Source: a virus. Taken from it: 25,473 bases of DNA. The notes under the pieces are model-generated. The model saw nothing but the letters and a program-made list of their open reading frames with translations, did no database searches and had not been told where the DNA came from. The stretch covers positions 1-25,473 of the IMG/VR virus record IMGVR_UViG_3300028823_000342. The stretch is one strand, 5' to 3'. The first letter of the stretch is position 1. Each line of letters begins with the position of its first letter. Shown here piece by piece: positions 6,416 to 13,480 of this stretch. The position numbers and the translations under genes are program-made.

Positions 6416-6561
6416 TATTTGTTCAAATATTGAGTTTATTAATATTATTTCCTATTTATTGTTTAATGACCATTTCTATTTATTGGATAATTAAAGTATT
6501 CATAATTTCTATTGTTCAAATGTTTAATATTAACAATTACAAAAAGGAGGAAGAAGAATGA
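6406..6561 (+). CDS. Small two-helix membrane protein
   Basis: This 51-residue frame from ATG 6406 lies mostly in hydrophobic sequence (about residues 3-18 and 20-38) and ends in an acidic KKEEEE tail. It overlaps both neighbours, and its 3' end carries the strong AAAGGAGGAAG for the next gene, which it meets as ATGA. Function unknown. Confidence 0.55.
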   Translation: MQVIFVQILSLLILFPIYCLMTISIYWIIKVFIISIVQMFNINNYKKEEEE

Positions 6562-7064
6562 AAGTTATCGCTAAATCTCGTAATGGTAAAATGTTGAAAA
6601 TTGGTGAAGATGAAAAATCAGCTAAATGGTATTTCCTAGCTGACCCTGTAATTAAATTTGTTGAAGGAAATATCGAAGTCGGAAGTGAAGTAACTATTAA
6701 ATATGAACAATCAGGAGGAAAATCTATAATTACATATATTACAAAAGGAGAAGGAATCAGTACAGAAACTCCACCTAAAGATTCAAAACCTACTTGTGAA
6801 ATTTGTGGTAAAGAATTAAAAGACTCAAAATATAAAAAATGTTATTCATGCCAATATCTAAATAAAAACGAAGAAAATTCAAATACACCTACAGAATATA
6901 TAGATACTTCTATTTCTAAAGATGAATTAATTAAAAGAGAAGCTGTAGCCCATGCAACTTCAAGAGTTATGATTGGACTTCAAGGACATATTAATCCTAA
7001 TAATGTTAGTACAATTTATACTACTGTATATAATATTATTTTAAAATTAGTCGAGAATAAATAA
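6558..7064 (+). CDS. Putative OB-fold / zinc-ribbon nucleic-acid-binding protein
   Basis: This is a 168-residue protein behind AAAGGAGGAAGAAG (6542-6555). Residues 1-62 are beta-rich, with the alternating pattern of a small OB-like barrel (KVIAKSRNGKML, KWYFLAD, VGSEVTIKYE). Residues 80-98 form a four-cysteine zinc ribbon (CEIC, CYSC). Residues about 120-165 are helical (KREAVAHATSRVM), as seen at the C-termini of several phage single-stranded-DNA-binding proteins. A ssDNA-binding role is reasonable given the very strong ribosome-binding site and the replication genes nearby, but it is inference. Confidence 0.7.
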   Translation: MKVIAKSRNGKMLKIGEDEKSAKWYFLADPVIKFVEGNIEVGSEVTIKYEQSGGKSIITYITKGEGISTETPPKDSKPTCEICGKELKDSKYKKCYSCQYLNKNEENSNTPTEYIDTSISKDELIKREAVAHATSRVMIGLQGHINPNNVSTIYTTVYNIILKLVENK

Positions 7065-7081
7065 AAATAAGGAGTATATTT

Positions 7082-7663
7082 ATGACTAACAGCAAAAAAA
7101 GAAAAAATAAAATTAGGAAATATAAAAAAAGGGAAAAATCTATTAAAATAGAACCTGACCAAATAATTTTAAAAGCTAGACAAATTTTACTTTATGGAGT
7201 TATTAACGAATCAATGGCAAATAAAGTTACTAAACAACTTTTTACTTTAGACCAATTATCCCATAAACCCATTACACTATGGATTAATTCAGGTGGTGGA
7301 AATGTTTACGATGGATTTGCTATTATAGATGCTATGAAAGGAATAAAATCTCCTGTTGCTACTATAATTATTGGTAAAGCTTGCAGTATGGCAGGTTTAA
7401 TTTCTATAACAGGTGAAGCTAGATTTATGACAAAAAATGCGATTTGGATGGCTCACGATGTAGCTACTTCAAATGAAGATTATGTATCTAAATTTTTAGC
7501 TAGAGCAGAACATACTAAAGAAATACAAAAAAGAACTTTTGCTCATTTATCTAAATATACAAAATTGTCTCAAATAGATTTATCTAAAGCGAGAAATCAA
7601 GAATTATGGTTATATGCTGAAGATTGTTATAAAAAAGGAATTATAGACAAAATAATTAAATAA
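7082..7663 (+). CDS. ClpP-like serine protease
   Basis: This 193-residue protein belongs to the ClpP/crotonase-fold proteases. The sequence shows WINSGGG (residues 67-73, oxyanion loop; ClpP usually has SPGG), catalytic Ser102 in GKACSMAG, and His125 in WMAHD. Where ClpP has its third catalytic residue, an acidic Glu174 aligns, followed by YAEDCYKKGIID (178-189), the usual end of the fold. Residues 1-22 are a basic extension not seen in ordinary ClpP. Phage ClpP-like proteases often mature capsids, but here no structural gene is near. It is instead followed by a membrane-anchored trypsin-like protease and an RseP-like protease. Whether it works with host ClpX/ClpA or alone is not visible. Start has AAGGAG at 7070-7075. 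Confidence 0.88.
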   Translation: MTNSKKRKNKIRKYKKREKSIKIEPDQIILKARQILLYGVINESMANKVTKQLFTLDQLSHKPITLWINSGGGNVYDGFAIIDAMKGIKSPVATIIIGKACSMAGLISITGEARFMTKNAIWMAHDVATSNEDYVSKFLARAEHTKEIQKRTFAHLSKYTKLSQIDLSKARNQELWLYAEDCYKKGIIDKIIK

Positions 7664-7676
7664 AGGAGAAATTTCT

Positions 7677-8387
7677 ATGAAAAAAATTAATTATATTATT
7701 TTGGTGATAGGACTATTAACTTTAACTTTTATTGGAACTCTTTTTTTAACAAGAAATTATATCAATATGGAAACATTAAAAATTGAAAAACCTAGTTATG
7801 AATATTTGAAATCTATAACCGTTTATATTGTAGGAAAAACGATTCCTGAAGAAAAAGAGAGTGAATTAATTGAAGTAAAAGAATCTTGGGCAGGAACAGG
7901 AGCTATAATTAAAATAGATAAAGAATATACTTATATTTTAACTAATAAACATGTAATAGGACACAATAAAAAGGCTATTATTTTTGTCGAAAATGATTTA
8001 AAAATGGTAGAAGCCGAATTAGTAGCTTTGCACGATAGCGATATAATAGATTTAGCTGTTATTAAAATAAAAGGAAAATTAAAAGGAAAAAGGGAAATTA
8101 AAGGAATAAGTACAGCTTCTTATCAAGATAGATTATATTTGGTTGGGCATCATTTAGGAAGAAAATATATTTATGGGGAAGGAGTATTTGCAGGTTATGA
8201 CGGTATTTATGACATTATTCAAATACCTACTTTATATGGAAATTCAGGAACAGCAGTATGTAATTCAAAAGGGGAATTAATAGCCATGATATTTGCTATT
8301 AATAAAATAGGTCTTTTTAATATAGATGTAGCTCATGGAATAACTATTGATGGATTAAATGTAGAATTATTTAAAAGAAATAATTGA
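7677..8387 (+). CDS. Membrane-anchored trypsin-like (DegS/HtrA-like) serine protease without PDZ domain
   Basis: This is a 236-residue protein. One N-terminal hydrophobic helix (about residues 5-24) after MKK acts as a signal anchor, placing the rest outside the cytoplasm. The chymotrypsin-fold domain has all three catalytic residues in context: His92 (TNKHV), Asp125 (DSDIIDLAVIKI) and Ser190 (LYGNSGTAV). The HtrA family has GNSGG; the second Gly is Thr here. The size and anchor match DegS, the site-1 protease of the E. coli sigma-E response, but there is no PDZ domain after the protease domain, so activation must differ. It lies 13 nt after the ClpP-like gene with AAAGGAGA (7662-7669). It is followed by a lipoprotein-like frame and an M50 protease. 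Substrate unknown. Confidence 0.87.
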   Translation: MKKINYIILVIGLLTLTFIGTLFLTRNYINMETLKIEKPSYEYLKSITVYIVGKTIPEEKESELIEVKESWAGTGAIIKIDKEYTYILTNKHVIGHNKKAIIFVENDLKMVEAELVALHDSDIIDLAVIKIKGKLKGKREIKGISTASYQDRLYLVGHHLGRKYIYGEGVFAGYDGIYDIIQIPTLYGNSGTAVCNSKGELIAMIFAINKIGLFNIDVAHGITIDGLNVELFKRNN

Positions 8388-8595
8388 TAAATTAATTATA
8401 AAATTTACTTATTCAGAATTATTAAAAATTTTATTAATAATAGGAATATTATTAATATTATTATTTATGTCTAATGGTTGTTCTTTAGGAATCTCTAATC
8501 AAAAAGAAATTGATAAATTTCACAAATGGCAAGAAAAGGAAAAAAGAAATAAATTAATTTCTAACTATTTTCTTCTCGAAGGAGTAAATTTATAA
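8383..8595 (+). CDS. Probable small lipoprotein read from a non-AUG start
   Basis: Between the trypsin-like and M50 genes lie about 200 nt with no ATG/GTG/TTG-led frame of useful length, yet one frame is open from 8365 to TAA 8593-8595. From an ATT codon at 8383 (overlapping the upstream TGA) it would give about 70 residues: a polar start, a hydrophobic helix (KILLIIGILLILLF), then MSNGC, a plausible lipobox cysteine, and a charged 39-residue tail. The only ATG in frame (8467) sits inside the end of the signal and has no ribosome-binding site at a usable distance. The stop is coupled to the next gene by TAATG. AUU starts are known but rare; a base error is the alternative. Confidence 0.45.
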   Translation: MDKLIIKFTYSELLKILLIIGILLILLFMSNGCSLGISNQKEIDKFHKWQEKEKRNKLISNYFLLEGVNL

Positions 8596-9239
8596 TGATA
8601 GCTTGGTTATATATTCTTGGAGCTTTATTAATTACCGTTTTTTTTCATGAATTAGCTCACATGATAGCGGCTTTATTATGTGGAGTTAAAGTTGAAGTAT
8701 TTAGTATTGGATTTGGTAAACCTTTATTTCATAAAAAATTATGGGGAATAGATTTTAGATTTACTCCTTTACTTTTAGGAGGATATTGTAGATTACAAGG
8801 AGAAAAAAGTAAAGTTAAAGAAGGATGGTTAATTCAACCATATTCTAAAAAAGTAATTATAGTTTTAGCTGGAGTTATTACCAATTTATTAATAGCTTTT
8901 TTATGTTATTGGATAAATTTTAAATCCATTAGTTTTGGATTAAAATTAGATTTTTTATTATTAAAATATATTATCGCAAAAGACCAATATAGTATTTGGA
9001 GAACCGTAACCATGTTAGCTCCTAATATATTTATATTACAATTAGGAATTTTAAATTTAGTATGTACTCTTAATATCATACCTTTTCCTGCTCTCGATGG
9101 AAGTTATATATGGTTATTTCTTTTAGAACCAATTTTTAAAGAAAAATTTCCTATTATTTTAGAAAAAATAGTAAAAATTGGATTTGTGATATTATTAATA
9201 TTACAATTTGTTTTATTATATTGGTTATGGTTTGTATAA
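8595..9239 (+). CDS. M50 site-2 protease (RseP-like, no PDZ domain)
   Basis: This is a 214-residue multi-pass membrane metalloprotease. The zinc motif HELAH (His18, Glu19, His22) lies in the first membrane helix, and the third ligand is in FPALDGS (Asp168) in a later helix, as in RseP/SpoIVFB-type proteases. FSIGFGKPLF and GGYCRLQGE (residues 62-70) are also typical of the RseP branch. The periplasmic PDZ domains of RseP (about 450 aa) are missing, so this is a compact catalytic core. Such enzymes cut transmembrane segments of proteins already trimmed by a site-1 protease. A DegS-like protease is encoded just upstream. The start is TAATG-coupled, with GAAGGAG at 8577-8584. Confidence 0.9.
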   Translation: MIAWLYILGALLITVFFHELAHMIAALLCGVKVEVFSIGFGKPLFHKKLWGIDFRFTPLLLGGYCRLQGEKSKVKEGWLIQPYSKKVIIVLAGVITNLLIAFLCYWINFKSISFGLKLDFLLLKYIIAKDQYSIWRTVTMLAPNIFILQLGILNLVCTLNIIPFPALDGSYIWLFLLEPIFKEKFPIILEKIVKIGFVILLILQFVLLYWLWFV

Positions 9240-9258
9240 AGAAGATAAAGGAGGAAAT

Positions 9259-9495
9259 ATGATTTTAAAATGGAAAGAAGAATTTTGCAAAATATATGGC
9301 AAAAGTATTGACACCATAACATTACAATCAATCATATCTTTTTTTGAATATGTTCTATTATGCCATACAAAAGAATTAAAAAAACGAACTTCACATCTTT
9401 TACCAACAGAAAAAGAGATAGTTTGGCTTATACATAATTCTGATAAAGTAGCCAAAGCCATAGATAAACTTTATAAGGAGAGATTAGGATTATGA
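9259..9495 (+). CDS. Small protein sharing a C-terminal module with the 724-918 protein
   Basis: I start at ATG 9259 after AAAGGAGGAA (9247-9256); an open in-frame stretch upstream overlaps the M50 gene. The 78-residue product has an N-terminal helical region unlike its paralogue. It then has SHLLPTEKEI and KAIDKLYKERLG, which match the protein at 724-918 with a shorter spacer. DNA identity is high (25 identical bases, 9452-9476 against 872-896), suggesting a fairly recent duplication or conversion. Function unknown. ATGA-coupled to the bL27-like gene. Confidence 0.7.
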   Translation: MILKWKEEFCKIYGKSIDTITLQSIISFFEYVLLCHTKELKKRTSHLLPTEKEIVWLIHNSDKVAKAIDKLYKERLGL

Positions 9496-9740
9496 GCAGA
9501 AGAAAAAGCCGACTTGGTGGACATCGTAATAATTTAGGTTCTAAACAATATAGACATCGAATATATATTAATGATGGACAATTTGTAAAAGCTGGAACTA
9601 TTATTATAATTGGAAATACAAATAAATTTAAATTAGGAATTAATACTTATTATGGAAAAAATCATACTATACATGCTAAAATAGAAGGAACAGTAAAAAT
9701 TAAAAATAAGAAGGTGAATGTTTATGAAAAAGAAATGTAA
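9492..9740 (+). CDS. rpmA: Ribosomal protein bL27 homologue
   Basis: This is an 82-residue protein. After a basic N-terminal arm it follows the bL27 core closely: GSKQYRHRI..DGQFVKAGTI (about residues 16-36), then KF.LG.NT..GK.HTI.AKIEG.VKI (about 45-71), matching the family's VKAG.II, KF..G.NVG.G.DHTLFA and G.V.F blocks. bL27 belongs to the large subunit; its N-terminal tail reaches toward the peptidyl-transferase centre. The usual tail signature (KKGGGS-RNGRDS) is replaced by RRKSRLGGHRNN, so the functional tip differs while the folded body is kept. The gene starts by ATGA overlap with GGAG at about 9478-9481. Phages are known to carry other ribosomal proteins such as bS21 and bL12. Replacement of host bL27 is inference. 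Confidence 0.82.
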   Translation: MSRRKSRLGGHRNNLGSKQYRHRIYINDGQFVKAGTIIIIGNTNKFKLGINTYYGKNHTIHAKIEGTVKIKNKKVNVYEKEM

Positions 9741-9924
9741 AGTATGTAAAAAAGTAAAATATTTGGTAAATGAACATGTATGTTTAGGATGTTTTGAAGA
9801 TTTGCGTAATTCAATTCATTATGGTATTGGAGGTAAGGAAGTATCTAAAGAGACCTATGACAGAATTGTAGAAAGAGGATATATTATTCCTGAGGAACTC
9901 GATGATGAAAGACAAGAAAAATAA
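9724..9924 (+). CDS. Small zinc-knuckle protein
   Basis: I choose ATG 9724 because AAGGTG (9711-9716) is 7 nt before it but only 1 nt before the in-frame ATG 9718. The 66-residue protein has CKVC (Cys5, Cys8) and CLGC (Cys20, Cys23), a compact zinc ribbon, then an acidic helical tail (EELDDERQEK). No further identity. It overlaps both the bL27 gene and the next gene. Confidence 0.65.
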   Translation: MKKKCKVCKKVKYLVNEHVCLGCFEDLRNSIHYGIGGKEVSKETYDRIVERGYIIPEELDDERQEK

Positions 9925-10372
9925 ACAAAATTTAAAAATTCAAAAAGCTTTAAAATTGATTTATAAAAGATTGCCTTCTACTTATCCTAGAGTAGGGGTA
10001 AAAACTTATAATACAACTTATTCTATGATAAAATCTCAAGCTAGAAAATATAATATGGGTTATAAAGATATGTATACTTGGTATAGAATTTATTTAGAAA
10101 ATCGAGAAAAAGGAGAAAATAATTATATAAATACAAAATATTATAGAAAAAGAGAAAAATTTAAAAATTTTTCTAATAAAAAATTAGAAATAGCAGCTTT
10201 TGCGTGTAATCCGATAAAAATTAGTTTAGAAAATACTTGCGATTTTACTATAAAAAATTATGTATATTTATTATTACATGAAATTGCTCATCTTTATTAT
10301 CGAACAAAAAATATAGATTATAATGAAAAATTGGCAGATTTATTTGCTATTAGATGGATTAAAAAAATATGA
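9902..10372 (+). CDS. HExxH putative zinc metallopeptidase
   Basis: This is a 156-residue protein with two adjacent ATG codons (9902, 9905) behind GAGGAA (9892-9897); either may be used. Near the C-terminus lies HEIAH (residues 126-130), followed by YNEKLADLFAIRW (140-152), where Glu142 or Asp146 could be the third zinc ligand, as in small single-domain metallopeptidases such as ImmA/IrrE or SprT-like proteins. The N-terminal 90 residues are very basic and aromatic. There is no signal peptide, so it should act in the cytoplasm. The HExxH site is clear; family and substrate are not. Confidence 0.75.
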   Translation: MMKDKKNKQNLKIQKALKLIYKRLPSTYPRVGVKTYNTTYSMIKSQARKYNMGYKDMYTWYRIYLENREKGENNYINTKYYRKREKFKNFSNKKLEIAAFACNPIKISLENTCDFTIKNYVYLLLHEIAHLYYRTKNIDYNEKLADLFAIRWIKKI

Positions 10373-11577
10373 AAAATAAAAAGATTCCGTTAGTAATAGC
10401 TTTACTTTGCGCTGGACAATATTTTAATCAAGGTATTTCTTCCTTGAGTCAGCAAAGTTTATATTATTTAACCAGAGAATTTTGGGGATTGTCTGCCACA
10501 ATGTTAGGATTAATTAGTTGGGTTACAGGATTAGCTTGGTATTTAAAAATATTATTTGGATATTTTATTGATAATGTAACTATAAAAGGAAAAAGAACTA
10601 CATATTATTTGAGAGGTTCTTATTTATTAATATTATTAGCTTATATTTATGTTATAATTTTTGGTTTTAATTTATTATCATTAATTATAATTGGAATTTT
10701 AATAAATGTATGTATAGCATTTGCTGATGTAGCTGTAGATAGAGAAATGGTTATAACAGAAAAGAAATATAATTTAAAAGGAAGATTGCAAGCTCTTCAA
10801 TGGAGTAGTTTAGGAATCGCTGGATTAATAGTTGCTTTATTAGGAGCTTGGATAGCTAAAACTTTTCCTGAACATGTAAATTATAGAGTAGCCGAAGGAA
10901 TATCAGCTTTATTTGTTTTAGGAATGTTAATATATTTATTCAAATTTTTTAAAGAAAAATCTATTAAAATTAAAAAGAAATTTAATTTTAAAGGAAGTTT
11001 TGAGAAACTTAAAAATAAAAAATTTCTTATTGGATTAGCTTTTGTAGCTTGTTTAAATTTTTGTCCTTCATTTGGAACGGCTCTAATGATAAAAGTAAGA
11101 GAAGTATTGCATGTAGATAAAATGTTTTTGGGATATTTAGGAGCGATGGGAACAGTTTTAGGAATAACAGGATATTTTATATATTATAAATGGGTTTATA
11201 AATTTTCTATGAAAAAATTGTTATATTTTATGATATTATTTACTACTATAAGCAATTTGTTTTATTTATATATTCCTAATAAATGGTTTTTATTATCCTA
11301 TAATTTAATTTTCGGAGCGTTTGGAGGAATAACCTTCATGACGCTCCTTGCATTTTTTGTTAAAATTATTCCCTCTGGAAGTGAGGCATTAATGTATGCT
11401 CTTATTACAAGTGTCAATAATTTCTTTGCAAGAGGAGGAAATTTTTTGGGTGGGATAATATATGATAAAAACAGTTATGCTACTACTGTTGTTTTAAGTA
11501 GTGTATGTACATTTTTATGTATATTTTTTATTCCGTTTTTAGGGATAAAAAAGGAGAAATATGAAACCATTAATTAA
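10369..11577 (+). CDS. 12-TM MFS transporter of the BT1 (folate-biopterin transporter) type
   Basis: This is a 402-residue polytopic membrane protein with about 12 helices. BT1-like features are SLSQQSLYYLTREFWGLSA and the following lysine in WYLKILFGYFIDN (family: PW..KP.YG..SD) near residues 20-70, then IAFADVAVDREMV (about 115-128), where the family has a D-x-x-x-D pair in a helix. In the C-terminal half are IPSGSEALMYALITSVNNF and GGNFLGGII, as in BT1 proteins. Known members move folates or pteridines in protozoa, plants and cyanobacteria. The substrate here is unknown, and another small-molecule MFS role cannot be excluded. A full-length transporter in a phage replication region is unusual. 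The start is ATGA-coupled to the metallopeptidase gene; base composition matches the neighbours. Confidence 0.75.
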   Translation: MKNKKIPLVIALLCAGQYFNQGISSLSQQSLYYLTREFWGLSATMLGLISWVTGLAWYLKILFGYFIDNVTIKGKRTTYYLRGSYLLILLAYIYVIIFGFNLLSLIIIGILINVCIAFADVAVDREMVITEKKYNLKGRLQALQWSSLGIAGLIVALLGAWIAKTFPEHVNYRVAEGISALFVLGMLIYLFKFFKEKSIKIKKKFNFKGSFEKLKNKKFLIGLAFVACLNFCPSFGTALMIKVREVLHVDKMFLGYLGAMGTVLGITGYFIYYKWVYKFSMKKLLYFMILFTTISNLFYLYIPNKWFLLSYNLIFGAFGGITFMTLLAFFVKIIPSGSEALMYALITSVNNFFARGGNFLGGIIYDKNSYATTVVLSSVCTFLCIFFIPFLGIKKEKYETIN

Positions 11578-12097
11578 TGTATATATAATTGGAGACAATC
11601 ATTTTAATCATTGGAATATTAATAAATATTGTAATAGAAAATTCAAATCTTTAGAAGAAATGAATAATATTATGATAAATAATTGGAACAAAACTATCAG
11701 AGAAAAAGATTTAATTATTAATTTAGGAGATATGATTTTTACAAAAGGAAAAAGTGAAGAAATTTTTAAAATTATAAAACAATTAAAAGGAAGAAAAATA
11801 TTGGTAAGTGGAAATCATGACCGTAAAAGTTATTCGTGGTATTTAACTCACGGTATAGATTTTATATGTGAAAGATTTGTTTGGTATTATAATAATAAAA
11901 AAATATTATTTATTCATAATCTACATAAAGCAAGATTATGTGATTTAAAAAATTTTGATTATATAATTCATGGACATACACACAATAAAGGAAGAACGAT
12001 ACATAGAAGAAAAAATTGCAAGATTATTAATGTATCTGTAGAACAGATAAATTATACTCCTTTATTATTGGTAAGTTTATTACATAGAGTTAGATAA
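11561..12097 (+). CDS. Calcineurin-like metallophosphoesterase
   Basis: This is a 178-residue protein with AAAAGGAG (11549-11556) placed inside the end of the transporter gene. The di-metal motifs are in order: GDNHFNH (residues 11-17), NLGDM, SGNHDRK and HGHTHNK. The pattern HFNHWNI..YCNRKF.SLEEMN..MINNWN is that of small phage and bacterial phosphoesterases of this branch. Activity is probably phosphodiester or phosphomonoester hydrolysis on a nucleotide or nucleic acid, substrate unknown. It is the first of three such enzymes in the window and is not closely alike to the other two. Confidence 0.85.
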   Translation: MKPLINVYIIGDNHFNHWNINKYCNRKFKSLEEMNNIMINNWNKTIREKDLIINLGDMIFTKGKSEEIFKIIKQLKGRKILVSGNHDRKSYSWYLTHGIDFICERFVWYYNNKKILFIHNLHKARLCDLKNFDYIIHGHTHNKGRTIHRRKNCKIINVSVEQINYTPLLLVSLLHRVR

Positions 12098-12110
12098 TTG
12101 GAGGATAACG

Positions 12111-13190
12111 ATGAGAAAAAATAAAATAGAATTATTAAAAAAATTAATAGAAATTCCTTCTCCATCTGGATTTGAAAATAATTTAGCTGGATTTATTAAA
12201 AAAGAATTATTAAAATATCTACCTAAAACTAAAGTTGTAATTGATTCTCAAAATAATGTTATAACTAAAATAGAAGGGCAAAGAAAAGGTATAATTATGA
12301 TAGATGCTCATTTAGACGAAATAGGTTTTATTGTTACAAATGTAGATAGAAATGGATTGATTAGCTTACAATATATTGGAGGAGGAGATAAACAAATTTT
12401 AAGTGCTAGAAATTTAAATATTTTAACTGGTAGAGAAACAATAAACGCTGTTGTAGATAGAAAACATTCTCATTTAATTAAAGATGAAGACGATGAAAAA
12501 ATAAATAACATTTATGAAGCTCAAATTGATATTGGAATAAGAGGAAGAAAACACGTTTTAAGAAAAATTAAAATAGGAGACCCTATAGTTTATCAACCTG
12601 GATTTAGACTATTATCAAATGATAAAAATCAAGGACAATTTATTACAGGATATGGATTTGATGATAAAAGTGGATGTTTTATTTTAATAGAGACAATTAA
12701 AGAAATAATTAAAACAAGAAAAAAACCACAATATACTTTATTGTTTACTTTTAGTTCTCAAGAAGAAACAGGAAAAACCAAAGCCAGACCTTTAGTTTAT
12801 AAACATAAACCAGAATTATTTATTGAAGTTGATGTTACTTTTGCTACAGATTACGCTGATGAAGAATTGGATAGAGAAGTTGGTAAATGTGAATTAGGAA
12901 AAGGAATAGTTCTTTATAGAGGAGTAGATATTCATAATGAATCTTTAAGATTATTAAGAAATATCGCAATTAAAAATAAATTAAAAGTACAACATCAAGC
13001 TTCTGTAGGAAACATAGGATATACTTCTACAGAAATAACTGATATATGTAATAAAGCGGTTATTTTGGGAATACCTTTAAGAAATATGCACTCTCCTGTA
13101 GAAATAATTAATACAAAAGATTTAACTTATGGAACACAACTTTTAAAACATTTTTGTTTAAGTAAAGAGTTAAGGAGGATTTTAAAATGA
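12111..13190 (+). CDS. M42-family zinc aminopeptidase
   Basis: This is a 359-residue protein, near the usual 340-360 aa of the family, starting behind GGAGG (12100-12104). The co-catalytic metal ligands are all visible: His67 (DAHLDE), Asp184 (YGFDDKSG), Glu219 with the catalytic-base position Glu218 (SSQEETG), Asp241 (IEVDVTF) and His327 (NMHSP). The opening LIEIPSPSGFE is also typical. M42 enzymes are large cytoplasmic oligomers that trim peptides from the N-terminus and often follow proteasome or Clp-type proteolysis. In this context it could finish peptides made by the upstream proteases or supply amino acids; that is inference. ATGA-coupled to the next gene. Confidence 0.9.
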   Translation: MRKNKIELLKKLIEIPSPSGFENNLAGFIKKELLKYLPKTKVVIDSQNNVITKIEGQRKGIIMIDAHLDEIGFIVTNVDRNGLISLQYIGGGDKQILSARNLNILTGRETINAVVDRKHSHLIKDEDDEKINNIYEAQIDIGIRGRKHVLRKIKIGDPIVYQPGFRLLSNDKNQGQFITGYGFDDKSGCFILIETIKEIIKTRKKPQYTLLFTFSSQEETGKTKARPLVYKHKPELFIEVDVTFATDYADEELDREVGKCELGKGIVLYRGVDIHNESLRLLRNIAIKNKLKVQHQASVGNIGYTSTEITDICNKAVILGIPLRNMHSPVEIINTKDLTYGTQLLKHFCLSKELRRILK

Positions 13191-13480
13191 TTAATATTGA
13201 TGGAAATAAAGGAATGGAAAGAGGAATTAACGAAATAACCTATATTTCTCGTTTAGAAAATAAGATTAAAAATCTAAAAAATCTTTTAAATGAAAAATGG
13301 AAAGAAGAATTTAAAGCTTATTTATATTTTAACGAACCAGTTGGATATGTAGGAATTACAAACTCGTCTAAAGATTTAGCAAAATTATTAAAAAAATATT
13401 TAGGAATTAAACTTTATCAATTTCCAGAAGTAAAAATAAAAGCTAAAAAAGGAAAAATAGTAATAGAGAGAATAAAATGA
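13187..13480 (+). CDS. Hypothetical protein between M42 peptidase and MgtC genes
   Basis: This is a 97-residue protein behind AAGGAGG (13171-13177), coupled by ATGA at both ends. An internal helix (about residues 22-42, Leu/Asn/Lys-rich) precedes a mixed alpha/beta C-terminal part ending in alternating Lys/Ile strands (VKIKAKKGKIVIERIK). No cysteines, membrane segments or motif recognised. Confidence 0.6.
   Translation: MINIDGNKGMERGINEITYISRLENKIKNLKNLLNEKWKEEFKAYLYFNEPVGYVGITNSSKDLAKLLKKYLGIKLYQFPEVKIKAKKGKIVIERIK

Noticed and set aside
7082-7663. ClpP-like gene as the capsid-maturation (prohead) protease
   Set aside because: No portal, capsid, scaffold or terminase genes are nearby; its neighbours are other proteases and replication genes. 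The possibility is not excluded outright but is not favoured.
11314-11347. Inverted repeat GGAGCGT / ACGCTCC with a 20-nt loop followed by a T-rich run, like a terminator
   Set aside because: It lies well inside the transporter coding sequence, whose protein signatures continue across it, and the loop is long. Probably chance.
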